DNA of 34,973 nucleotides, taken from the NCBI GenBank assembly GCA_905214315.1, contig CAJMLN010000021.1, positions 1-34,973 of the forward strand, given 5' to 3'. Under the pieces are notes generated by a model that saw nothing but the letters and a program-made list of their open reading frames with translations, had not been told where the DNA came from and did no database searches. The DNA is from an uncultured bacterium (lineage in GTDB: Bacteria > Bacillota > Clostridia > Christensenellales > QALW01). The position numbers and the translations under genes were made by a program. Shown here piece by piece: positions 7,963-16,089 of the stretch (position 1 is its first letter; every line of letters starts with the position of its first letter).

Positions 7963-9432
7963 TTACAAACAGCTCTTTTGAAACAGCGCATAGGCTTCAT
8001 CCCAGCCGGGCTTGCCCGAAGGCGTATAGATCTTTGTATCGGTAGAAGCCTTAATCACCTCACGGATTCCCGCAAGATCCTTAATTTCGCCAAGCGCCAT
8101 CAGCTGCACGGCAATATTTCCCATGGCCGTAGCCTCGGTGGGTCCCGCCACCACGCGGCGACCCGTTGCGTCGGCGGTCATCTGGCAGAGGAACTGATCC
8201 TTAATGCCGCCGCCCACCATGTGAATCGTATCAATAGGATTGCCCATCATCTCTTCCATGGCCTCCGTAACATAACGGTATTTTAACGCCAAACTCTGAT
8301 AGATGCACAGTACAACCTCGCCCATGGTTTCCGGAACCTTCAGGCCCGCATTTCTGCAGAACTCCCGCACTCTGCCCGGCATATCTCCGGGAGGGGTAAA
8401 GCCGTCAAAATCAGGATTGACAAAGGACAAAAACGGCTCGGCCTCTTTCGCGGCGTTTTCCATATCATTAAACGAATAATCAAAATTTTCCCGTTTCCAC
8501 TGCCGGCGGCTCTCCTGAATCAGCCACAGGCCCATAATATTGCTTAAAAATCTGGTTGTGCGCTCCACGCCGCCCTCGTTGGTAAAGTTAAAGGCCATGG
8601 CTTTTTCGTTAATCAGCGGCTGCTTCAGCTCCGTTCCCATCAGGGACCAGGTGCCGCAGCTGATGTACAGGCTCTTCTGCGGATCCTCAAACGGCACGGC
8701 GGCTACGGCTGAGCCGGTATCGTGCGACGCCACACAGATAACCGGCACCTGCGGCATCTGCAGCTCTTTTGCCAGCTCCGGCTTTAAAAGTCCCAGCACA
8801 GTGCCCGAATCCACAATCTTCTTAAACAGCTTTCTGTCAATTCCCAAAGCATCCGTCAGAGAATACTCCCACTGCCCCTTCTTCGGGTTCAGCAGCTGCG
8901 TGGTGGAAACATTGGAATATTCCGCCGCCATTTCACCGGTAAGCAGATAGTTGAATAAATCCGGAATCAGCAGCAGATGCTCCGCGCGGTCCAGAAGCTC
9001 CGGCTTATTCTTTTTCAGATTCCGCAGCTGATACAGCGTATTAAACGCCAGAAACTGCAGGCCGGTTTTTTCATAAATATTTTCCTTGCCTAATTCTTTA
9101 AAGGTCTCCTCCATATTTTCGGGCTTTGCATCCCGGTAATGGTAGGGGTTGCCCAGCATTTCGCCGTCCTTATCAATCAAGGCAAAATCAACGCCCCAGG
9201 TATCGATGCCGATGGCGGCAATATCCTTGTGTCCCGCCGCAGAGCATTTAAGGATTCCCTGCTTGATTTCAAAAAACAGCCGCAGGATATCCCAGTAAAA
9301 ATGTCCGTTCACCTCTACCGGATCATTTGAAAAGCGATGCAGCTCTTCAAGCTCTATCTTTCCGTTATCAAACGTACCTAAAATCGCGCGTCCGCTGGAA
9401 GCGCCGAAATCAAATGCAAGAACTTTTTTCAT
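7963..9432 (-). CDS. rhaB: Rhamnulokinase
   Basis: A 489-residue FGGY-family sugar kinase that phosphorylates L-rhamnulose to rhamnulose 1-phosphate. The N-terminal phosphate-binding motif is LAFDFGASSGRAILG. IGIDTWGVDFALID and GNPYHYRD are typical of RhaB, as are VASHDTGSAVAAVP and YISCGTWSLMGTEL in the middle. The C-terminal nucleotide site is HMVGGGIKDQFLCQMTADA, followed by GPTEATAMGNIAVQ. A strong GGGGGAGGAAC site precedes the ATG and a promoter lies at 9468-9496. It is alone: no rhamnose isomerase, aldolase, transporter or regulator is visible in the window, so the rest of the pathway must be elsewhere. A related L-fuculose or xylulose activity is less likely given the RhaB-specific segments. 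Confidence 0.92.
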   Translation of the reverse strand: MKKVLAFDFGASSGRAILGTFDNGKIELEELHRFSNDPVEVNGHFYWDILRLFFEIKQGILKCSAAGHKDIAAIGIDTWGVDFALIDKDGEMLGNPYHYRDAKPENMEETFKELGKENIYEKTGLQFLAFNTLYQLRNLKKNKPELLDRAEHLLLIPDLFNYLLTGEMAAEYSNVSTTQLLNPKKGQWEYSLTDALGIDRKLFKKIVDSGTVLGLLKPELAKELQMPQVPVICVASHDTGSAVAAVPFEDPQKSLYISCGTWSLMGTELKQPLINEKAMAFNFTNEGGVERTTRFLSNIMGLWLIQESRRQWKRENFDYSFNDMENAAKEAEPFLSFVNPDFDGFTPPGDMPGRVREFCRNAGLKVPETMGEVVLCIYQSLALKYRYVTEAMEEMMGNPIDTIHMVGGGIKDQFLCQMTADATGRRVVAGPTEATAMGNIAVQLMALGEIKDLAGIREVIKASTDTKIYTPSGKPGWDEAYALFQKSCL

Positions 9433-9467
9433 TGTTCCTCCCCCTAAAACAAAAAATCATTTTCTAT

Positions 9468-9496
9468 ATCATATCATTCCAGTTTCTTTCCGTCAA
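9468..9496 (-). promoter_or_regulatory. Promoter of rhaB
   Basis: On the minus strand TTGACG (9496-9491) and TATGAT (9473-9468) are 17 bases apart. The predicted start, near 9461, leaves a leader of about 30 bases before the ATG. The structured region at 9526-9684 therefore lies upstream of, and outside, this transcript. Confidence 0.7.
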
Positions 9497-9525
9497 TGCT
9501 TTGAAAAAAATTCCTGAAATTCGCA

Positions 9526-9684
9526 CCCAAAACAGCCAACCTCTGTGTAAAGGCTACAAAGCTGTTTTCTCCTGAGAGACCGCAGTCCTCCGGCAATCGT
9601 TCCTCTGCCGCACAGAGAACAATTTTCCGGCAATGTGGGCGCGCTTCTTCCTCTTCAGGGTATTTCCTGAATTTTTCTCTCCGG
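9526..9684 (-). other. Structured intergenic segment, weakly glycine-riboswitch-like; also open as a 72-codon frame
   Basis: Read on the minus strand, GGAGAGA (9682-9676) can close with TCTCTC within TCTCTCAGG (9579-9571). Inside are a short hairpin TTCAGG/CCTGAA (9671-9654) and a long hairpin with CCGG ends (9630-9590). AAAACAGC and GCTGTTTT, further downstream, form a third hairpin. GGAGAGA, GAAGAGGA and TCTCTCAGG followed by AAAACAG recall the glycine aptamer, but the conserved core is poor and no glycine gene follows. The same DNA also reads as an open frame of 72 codons starting MRGRREKF right after parC, with AAAGGCGG close upstream. Neither reading is secure. Confidence 0.25.
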
Positions 9685-9699
9685 CCTCTCATACCGCCT

Positions 9700-12141
9700 T
9701 TAAAGCAGCAAGGAAAGGACTTCGGTAATCTCATCGCCCATAACCGCCAGTGCATAAGGCTTTCCGGCAGAAAGACGGGCTTCTATAAAAATATTTTCAC
9801 TGTTGAAAACCTCAACCTCGCCCGTGGCGTGCACAGCTAAAATATCCACCGGCTCCTTTACATACACCGCTCCGGCGATTCTTGTTCCGTTAGAACCGTT
9901 TTTCCGGAAATCAAAGGTTTTCAGGCCCTTGCGGGCACGCAGCTGCAGCTCATAATCCACCGCAAGCGAGCGTTTGGCATAGCCCTTTTCGCTCCATACC
10001 ACAATCTCTCCCTCTTCGGTAATCTGCCGTGCAAATACAACGCTGTCCTCTTCCTCTAAGGAAATTCCCTTTACGCCCGCGGTAACACGGCCGGTTACGC
10101 TAATATCGGAAATATCCATATTCAGGCTCATTCCGTTTTGCGTAATATACAGCACGCTCGCCTCTTTTTGGGCAAGCTCCGCATTGATCAGCGTATCGCC
10201 GTCCTTAAGAGTAATGGCATTGAATTTATTCTTTTTCACGGCGTATTCGCTCAAAGGCGATATTTTGATCATGCCGCGGCGGGTATAAAACAGAACATTC
10301 GTCTCCGGCAATATATTTTTATAGCACACCGCCAAAACAATCCGCTCGTTTTCTTCAAAGCCCTGGCACAGCCTGCCGGGTGCGCAGCCCTTATCCCTCC
10401 ACTTATAATCGGGAATGTCCTCAATCTTCACATGATAACAATGCCCCAGTGAGGAAAACAGCAGCAGCTCCCTGTCCGTCTGCGTCTGCTCCACCAGCAC
10501 CAGCGCATCTTCGGCCTTTGCCGGCGCCTCCTTGGTGGAAAGGTTATAATTCTTTACCGATGCGCGGCGGATATAGCCTGAGCGATCCACCGATATAACC
10601 ACGTCCTCTACTGTTTTAAAGGTTTCCGCCGTTACCTGCTGCTCGGTATGGCCGTAAATGATTTCGGTGCGGCGCGCATCCTTATAGCGCCGCTTAATAT
10701 CCAGCAGGTTCTTTTTGATCACGGCATTCAGCTTTGCTTTGCTGGAAAGAATCTCCTCCAGCTCGGCTATCAGCGCCCGGACCTCCTTCAGCTCTTTTTC
10801 CAGGGTTTCGATTTCCAGTCCCGTCAGGCGCTGCAGGCGCATTTCCAAAATGGCCGTAGCCTGGCGTTCGGTCAACGCAAACGCCTGGCGCAGCTTTTCC
10901 TTTGCCGTACGCACGTTAGGCGAGGAACGGATAATTTTGATCACCTTATCAATATTCTGAATGGCAATCATCAGACCGGAGAGAATTTCTTCCCGCAGAC
11001 GCGCCGCATCAAGGTCATGCCGGACGCGCTTGCGCTCTACTTCCTTCTGATATTCAATATAATACCTTGTGATTTCAAGCAGCCCCATCTGTTTGGGCTT
11101 GCCCTCGGCAATGGCTACCATATTTACGCCGAAGGTCTTTTGCATATTGCTGTATTTATAAAGATACTGCAGAATTTTATCCACATCGCCGTCTTTTTTT
11201 ATTTCAATAACAGCGCGCAGTCCCTCCCGGTCGGATTCGTCACGGATATCGCTGATCTGCGTAAGCGGCCCTTTTTTCTCATTGACCATTTTCATGATTT
11301 CTACCAGCATAGCCGCCTTATTGACCTGATAGGGAACCTCATGGATCACAATCAGTTTTTTGCCATTGCTGCCGTTTTCAATAGACGTCTTGGCCCGCAT
11401 AATCAGCTTGCCGCTGCCATGTACATAGGCGTCCCGGATGGCCTCGCCGTTGATAATGCTGCCGCCGGTAGGGAAATCCGGCCCCTTAATATACTTCAGC
11501 ATCTCTTCCAGAGTAATGCGCGGATTATCAATCTGCGCAATAACGCCGTCGATCACCTCCGCCAGATTATGCGTGGGAATATTGGTGGCAAGTCCCACGG
11601 CAATGCCGGTGGCCCCGTTTACCAGAAGGTTGGGAAACCTCCCGGGCAGAATGTCGGGTTCCTTGCGGGTATCGTCAAAATTCAGGGACCATTTGACCGT
11701 ATCCTTTTCAATATCGCGCAGAAGCTCCAGCGCAAGGGGCGCCATGCGCGCCTCGGTATACCGGAACGCCGCGGCGGAGTCGCCGTCAATCGAGCCGAAA
11801 TTTCCATGACCGTCCACAAGCGGCGCGCGCATTACAAAATCCTGTGCCATGCGCACCATGGTTTCATAGATGGAAGAATCGCCGTGGGGGTGGTATTTTG
11901 CCATGGTTTCCCCTACGATATTTGCGGATTTCTTAAACGGCTTGTCCGGCGTAAGCCCCTGCTCATACATCACATAAAGCACCCGGCGCTGAACGGGCTT
12001 TAGGCCGTCCTCCACCCGGGGCAGCGCGCGTTCCAAAATAACATGCTCCGAATACGGGATCATGGAGTTATGCAGCACATCCTCCATGGTCTGGGAAAGA
12101 ATAACGCTGTTATCCTGAAGCGGTTGATTTTTTTTGGCCAT
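9700..12141 (-). CDS. parC: Type IIA DNA topoisomerase subunit A (ParC/topo IV-like)
   Basis: An 813-residue subunit that makes and rejoins the double-strand DNA break. The catalytic tyrosine is Tyr128 in AAFRYTEARM. The quinolone region reads AKYHPHGDSSIYETMVRMAQ and keeps serines at 89-90. NIVGETM, LLVNGATGIAVGLATNIPTH and the long coiled-coil/tower region follow, then a six-bladed C-terminal DNA-wrapping domain (about 500-813). No clear QRRGGKG GyrA-box is seen; the nearest candidates are DKGCAPGRLCQGF and LRARKGLKTF. This, with its location away from a dnaA locus, favours a topo IV-type subunit over gyrase, though the distinction is not certain. The start codon directly abuts the parE stop, so the two are coupled. 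Confidence 0.88.
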   Translation of the reverse strand: MAKKNQPLQDNSVILSQTMEDVLHNSMIPYSEHVILERALPRVEDGLKPVQRRVLYVMYEQGLTPDKPFKKSANIVGETMAKYHPHGDSSIYETMVRMAQDFVMRAPLVDGHGNFGSIDGDSAAAFRYTEARMAPLALELLRDIEKDTVKWSLNFDDTRKEPDILPGRFPNLLVNGATGIAVGLATNIPTHNLAEVIDGVIAQIDNPRITLEEMLKYIKGPDFPTGGSIINGEAIRDAYVHGSGKLIMRAKTSIENGSNGKKLIVIHEVPYQVNKAAMLVEIMKMVNEKKGPLTQISDIRDESDREGLRAVIEIKKDGDVDKILQYLYKYSNMQKTFGVNMVAIAEGKPKQMGLLEITRYYIEYQKEVERKRVRHDLDAARLREEILSGLMIAIQNIDKVIKIIRSSPNVRTAKEKLRQAFALTERQATAILEMRLQRLTGLEIETLEKELKEVRALIAELEEILSSKAKLNAVIKKNLLDIKRRYKDARRTEIIYGHTEQQVTAETFKTVEDVVISVDRSGYIRRASVKNYNLSTKEAPAKAEDALVLVEQTQTDRELLLFSSLGHCYHVKIEDIPDYKWRDKGCAPGRLCQGFEENERIVLAVCYKNILPETNVLFYTRRGMIKISPLSEYAVKKNKFNAITLKDGDTLINAELAQKEASVLYITQNGMSLNMDISDISVTGRVTAGVKGISLEEEDSVVFARQITEEGEIVVWSEKGYAKRSLAVDYELQLRARKGLKTFDFRKNGSNGTRIAGAVYVKEPVDILAVHATGEVEVFNSENIFIEARLSAGKPYALAVMGDEITEVLSLLL

Positions 12142-14100
12142 TTACTTTAAAACCCCCATATCCTTTGCAAATTCATCCACTTTATTGAAATTGGCGTTTT
12201 CTATAATATACTGCCGGCGCACGTCTACCTTATCGCCCATTAAGACCGTCACCAGCCGTTCGGCTTCGGTCGCATCCTCAATCGTAACCTTGACCAGGGT
12301 CCGGTTTTCGGGATTTAACGTCGTATCCCACAGCTGCTCCGGATCCATCTCTCCCAGGCCTTTATAGCGCTGTATCACATAGCCGCGGCCCAGCTTTTCA
12401 GCTGCGGCTATCCGTTCCTCATCCGAATAGCAATAAACCAGCTCCTTGGTAGAGGTCTTTTCCAGCCGGTACAGGGGCGGCGTTCCGATAAAAACATGTC
12501 CCTCGGTAATCAGGGGCTTCATATAGCGGTAAAAAAACGTCAGCAGCAGCGAACGGATATGCCCGCCGTCCTGATCCGCGTCGGCAAGAATGATAATTTT
12601 ATGGTATTTTAAAAGATCAATATCAAAATCATCGTCAATGCCGGTGCCAAGCGCCGTAATCAGCGAACAGAACTCCTCGTTGCCTAAAATCTGCTCAATT
12701 CTCCGCTTTTCACTGTTGGCCGGTTTCCCCCGCAGCGGTAAAATTGCCTGAAAACGCCGGTCACGCCCCTGCTTGGCGCTGCCGCCGGCGGAATCGCCCT
12801 CCACGATGATCAGCTCGTTTTCCTCAGGCTTCCGGCCGGTACACGGCGCCAGCTTTCCCACAAGCGCCGTAACATCCAGGCTGTTTTTCTTGCGCGCAAT
12901 ATCCTTTGCCTTTTTTGCCGCCTCGCGCACCTTGGCCGCCTGCACGGCTTTTTCCAAAATAATATTCCCCACCGGTTCATTTTTCGGGCTCTCCAGGAAT
13001 TTTTCCAGCTGTTCGGAAATAATCGCTTCTACGGCGGGCCGCGCCTCCACAGAGCCCAGCTTGGCCTTGGTCTGTCCTTCAAACTGGATATTCTGCATTT
13101 TAACCGCAATAATGGCCGTCATGCCCTCGCGGAAATCTTCCCCGTTAAAATTGCTGTCCTTCTCCTTCAGCACCTCGGTACGGCGGGCATAGTCGTTAAG
13201 CACCTTGGTAAGGGCCGACCGGAAGCCCGTTTCATGGGTGCCGCCCTCCTTGGTGGGAATATTATTGACAAAGGAAACGATATTCTCGGTATAGGAATCG
13301 GTATACTGAATGGCCGCCTCGGCATAAATACCGTTAGCCTCGCCCTTTAACACAATCGGCTCTCCAAACACCGCGGTCTTTCCCTCATTGGAATATTTTA
13401 CAAAATCCGCAATCCCGCCGCTGAAGCAATAATGCTTTTCCTTCTCCTGTCCGCCGCGGGTATCCAGCAGATGGATCTTAAGTCCTGCATTTAAAAACGC
13501 CAGCTCCTTGAGCCGGTGTGCGATCGTATCAAACTGAAAAGAAGCGTTGCCGAATACCAGCTTGTCCGGCTTAAAGGTTACAAGCGAGCCATGCTTATGG
13601 CAGGTTCCCGTCTGGGTAAGCGGCATTTTGGTAGCGCCGGAAATCACCTTTTTATCCTGTCCATACTGCCGTTCAAACTCGGCGCGGTAGGTTTTATAAT
13701 CATGGTATACCTCTACCGTTGTCCACTCCGAAAGGGCGTTGACCACCGACGCGCCGACGCCGTGCAGTCCGCCGCTGAATTCATACTGGGTATTGTCGAA
13801 CTTTCCGCCCGCGTGAAGCTGGGTAAAGATCACCTCCACGCCGGAAATTCCCTTTTGCGGGTGAATATCCACCGGCATACCGCGGCCGTTGTCCTCCACG
13901 CTGATGCTGTTGCCCTCATAAAGCGTAACGGTCACCTCGTCGGCGTACCCGTTGGCGGCCTCATCAATCGCATTGTCCACAATCTCCCATAAAAGATGGT
14001 GCATTCCCTCCGGGCCGGTGGTTCCAATATACATTCCCGGGCGCATACGTACAGCATCAAGCCCCTCCAAGATTTTTATATCTTTTGCATTATATCCCAT
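12142..14100 (-). CDS. parE: Type IIA DNA topoisomerase subunit B (ParE/GyrB-like ATPase)
   Basis: A 652-residue ATPase subunit. The GHKL ATP site is shown by DNAIDEAANGYAD, EDNGRGMPVDIHPQKG and GGLHGVGASVVNALS. The transducer domain follows with QTKAKLGS near residue 345. The TOPRIM domain has EGDSAGGSAKQGRDR and the acidic DADQDGGHIRSLLLTF, and the C-terminal end has QRYKGLGEMDPEQLWDTT. I chose the ATG at 14100, seven bases after GGAGGAA, over a TTG one codon earlier. It is fourth in a run of five genes (DUF512 protein, der, plsY, parE, parC). Whether it is gyrase or topo IV cannot be settled without the other type II genes of this genome; the parC-like partner favours topo IV. Confidence 0.88.
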   Translation of the reverse strand: MGYNAKDIKILEGLDAVRMRPGMYIGTTGPEGMHHLLWEIVDNAIDEAANGYADEVTVTLYEGNSISVEDNGRGMPVDIHPQKGISGVEVIFTQLHAGGKFDNTQYEFSGGLHGVGASVVNALSEWTTVEVYHDYKTYRAEFERQYGQDKKVISGATKMPLTQTGTCHKHGSLVTFKPDKLVFGNASFQFDTIAHRLKELAFLNAGLKIHLLDTRGGQEKEKHYCFSGGIADFVKYSNEGKTAVFGEPIVLKGEANGIYAEAAIQYTDSYTENIVSFVNNIPTKEGGTHETGFRSALTKVLNDYARRTEVLKEKDSNFNGEDFREGMTAIIAVKMQNIQFEGQTKAKLGSVEARPAVEAIISEQLEKFLESPKNEPVGNIILEKAVQAAKVREAAKKAKDIARKKNSLDVTALVGKLAPCTGRKPEENELIIVEGDSAGGSAKQGRDRRFQAILPLRGKPANSEKRRIEQILGNEEFCSLITALGTGIDDDFDIDLLKYHKIIILADADQDGGHIRSLLLTFFYRYMKPLITEGHVFIGTPPLYRLEKTSTKELVYCYSDEERIAAAEKLGRGYVIQRYKGLGEMDPEQLWDTTLNPENRTLVKVTIEDATEAERLVTVLMGDKVDVRRQYIIENANFNKVDEFAKDMGVLK

Positions 14101-14115
14101 CAAAATTCCTCCGGA

Positions 14116-14766
14116 TTATTTAAAAACATCGATTTTGCTCTCCTGCCCTTTTAACAGGCGGACGATATTCTGCCGGTGCATAAAGAGCATTAAAAGCAGC
14201 ATGACGATCAGCACACCAATTTCAATCACGTCTCCCCCGGCATCCAGGATAGCGTACAGAATCGTCGCCAGCAGCATCGTGGCAATCGATACCAGCGAAT
14301 ACAGCTTAATAAAAAGATTGGCCGCCGCCGCCAAAATAACCAGACCGATCCCCAGCAGCGGATTCATAACGATCAGAAGTCCCAGTGAACAGGAAACACC
14401 CTTGCCGCCCTTAAAGCCCATAAATACTGGAAAATTATGTCCCAGAATAGCAGCAAGGCCGCCCACAAAAATCTGCGGGCAGGTATAGCCGTAGAGCCAA
14501 TTGAAATCCCAAAATCCCTCGCCGATAATCACACAGCCCAAAACCGCGGCCAGCATAGCCTTTAAGGCGTCGCCCACAAAGGTAGGAATGGCGTATTTCA
14601 GCCCCATATTCCGCAGCACATTCGTAGCGCCTGCATTTCCGCTGCCCATGGTGCGGATATCTTTTTTAGCTACGCTCCGTGCTATAATATTGGAGACGGA
14701 AATATTCCCTAAAAAATAGCCGGCCAAGGCGGCGGCTATATAACGCAGTACAAGCATCGGCGACAT
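14116..14766 (-). CDS. plsY: Glycerol-3-phosphate acyltransferase PlsY
   Basis: A 216-residue polytopic membrane enzyme that transfers the acyl group from acyl-phosphate to glycerol 3-phosphate, the first step of phospholipid synthesis. The three conserved cytoplasmic motifs are visible: MGSGNAGATNVLRNMG near residues 40-55, GHNFPVFMGFKGGKGVS near 110, and the less conserved C-terminal loop. About five membrane segments are present. Its ATG overlaps the der stop codon as TAATG. The partner PlsX is not in the window. The der-plsY neighbourhood is common in Firmicutes. Confidence 0.93.
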   Translation of the reverse strand: MSPMLVLRYIAAALAGYFLGNISVSNIIARSVAKKDIRTMGSGNAGATNVLRNMGLKYAIPTFVGDALKAMLAAVLGCVIIGEGFWDFNWLYGYTCPQIFVGGLAAILGHNFPVFMGFKGGKGVSCSLGLLIVMNPLLGIGLVILAAAANLFIKLYSLVSIATMLLATILYAILDAGGDVIEIGVLIVMLLLMLFMHRQNIVRLLKGQESKIDVFK

Positions 14767-16088
14767 TACTGATCTTTCTCCTTTTCTCTGAGAATGAGGT
14801 TAATCGGCGTTCCGTAAAAGCCGAAAGCCTCGCGGAAAGTATTTTCCAGATACCGCTTATACGAAAAATGCATCAGGGAGGCATCGTTTACAAACAGCAC
14901 GATGGCAGGCGGACGCACCCCCACCTGCGCGGCATACTTGATTTTCAGCCGGCGGCCGTTTTTTGACGGCGGCTCGTTCATCTGCATCGCGTCGGAAAGC
15001 GTATCATTGAGCACGCCTGTAGGAATCCGTTTCGATGCGGCCTCATAGATATCGGTTATCATGGATAAAAGCTTATGGGTGCGCTGTCCGGTCTTAGCGG
15101 AGATAAAAACATAATCCACATAATCCATAAAGGCCAGATCGATGCGCATTTTCTTCTTAAATTTCTCGCTTGTACCCGTGTCCTTTTCAATGAGATCCCA
15201 TTTATTTACCGCAATCAGACAGGCCTTTCCCTGCTCCTTCACAAAGCCGGCGATCTTTACATCCTGCTCGGTCATGCCGGCGGCGGCGTCCAGAACAATC
15301 AGCGCCACGTCGCACCGGCGGATGGCATCCAAGGAGCGGATCACGCTGTAGCGTTCCACCGTTCCCTCATCCACCGATTTTTTCCGGCGGATCCCGGCGG
15401 TATCAATCAGCACATACTCTTTTCCGTCAACGGCAAAGGGCGTGTCGATTGCATCCCTCGTAGTGCCGGGAATATTGCTGACAATGGAGCGCTGCTGCCC
15501 CAGCAGCTTGTTTACCAATGAGGATTTTCCCGCGTTAGGCTTTCCCACAACGGCAATTTTTATCGTCCGGTCCTCTGCTTCCTCTTCCAGATTATGCGGA
15601 AAATTTTCCACCACCCGATCCAAAAGATCACCGATACCGGTCATATTCAGCGCAGAAATCGCCGCAGGCTCGCCCAGCCCCAGGGAATAGAAATCATATA
15701 CGCTTTCTTCCTGCGAAGGGCCGTCCACCTTATTAATAACCAGAATAATATGCTCATGGCGGCGGCGGAGATATTCCGCCACATCCCGGTCGGCCGAAAG
15801 CATTCCCTGCCGGGCGTCGGTAAAGAACAGAATGACATCGGCCGTATCTACGGCCACCTCCGCCTGACGAAGCATTTCGGTATAAAAAACATCCTCGCTT
15901 TTAAGCTCAATGCCTCCGGTATCGATCAAGGTAAAGGTATGATCCAGCCAGGTTACGTCGGTATAGAGCCTGTCGCGGGTAACGCCGGGCGTATCTTCCA
16001 CAATGGAAAGACGCTTGCCCGACATTTTATTGAAAAAAGTGGATTTTCCTACATTCGGCCTGCCTACGACCGCTACGAGTGGTTTCAT
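14766..16088 (-). CDS. der: Ribosome assembly GTPase Der (EngA)
   Basis: A 440-residue protein with two tandem GTPase domains, needed for 50S ribosome maturation. Domain 1 has GRPNVGKSTFFN (P-loop, residues 8-19), DTPGVTRDR, DTGG and NKVD. Domain 2 has GKPNAGKSSLVNKLLG near residue 183, SNIPGTTRD, DTAGIRRK and NKWDL. A KH-like C-terminal domain follows with GTPINLILREK at the end. The length is normal. The start lies one base after the stop of the upstream DUF512 gene and the stop overlaps plsY by one base, so all are probably one transcript. Confidence 0.96.
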   Translation of the reverse strand: MKPLVAVVGRPNVGKSTFFNKMSGKRLSIVEDTPGVTRDRLYTDVTWLDHTFTLIDTGGIELKSEDVFYTEMLRQAEVAVDTADVILFFTDARQGMLSADRDVAEYLRRRHEHIILVINKVDGPSQEESVYDFYSLGLGEPAAISALNMTGIGDLLDRVVENFPHNLEEEAEDRTIKIAVVGKPNAGKSSLVNKLLGQQRSIVSNIPGTTRDAIDTPFAVDGKEYVLIDTAGIRRKKSVDEGTVERYSVIRSLDAIRRCDVALIVLDAAAGMTEQDVKIAGFVKEQGKACLIAVNKWDLIEKDTGTSEKFKKKMRIDLAFMDYVDYVFISAKTGQRTHKLLSMITDIYEAASKRIPTGVLNDTLSDAMQMNEPPSKNGRRLKIKYAAQVGVRPPAIVLFVNDASLMHFSYKRYLENTFREAFGFYGTPINLILREKEKDQ

Positions 16089-16089
16089 A

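Noticed and set aside
9474..9755. A 93-codon open frame overlapping the end of parC, taken at full length
   Set aside because: The long form starts inside parC in another frame without a ribosome site. Only the shorter 72-codon form is kept, as a low-confidence alternative for the structured segment.
10648..12003. A 451-codon plus-strand open frame inside parC
   Set aside because: It is antisense to the conserved breakage-reunion domain, shows no recognisable protein features and is explained by the composition of parC.
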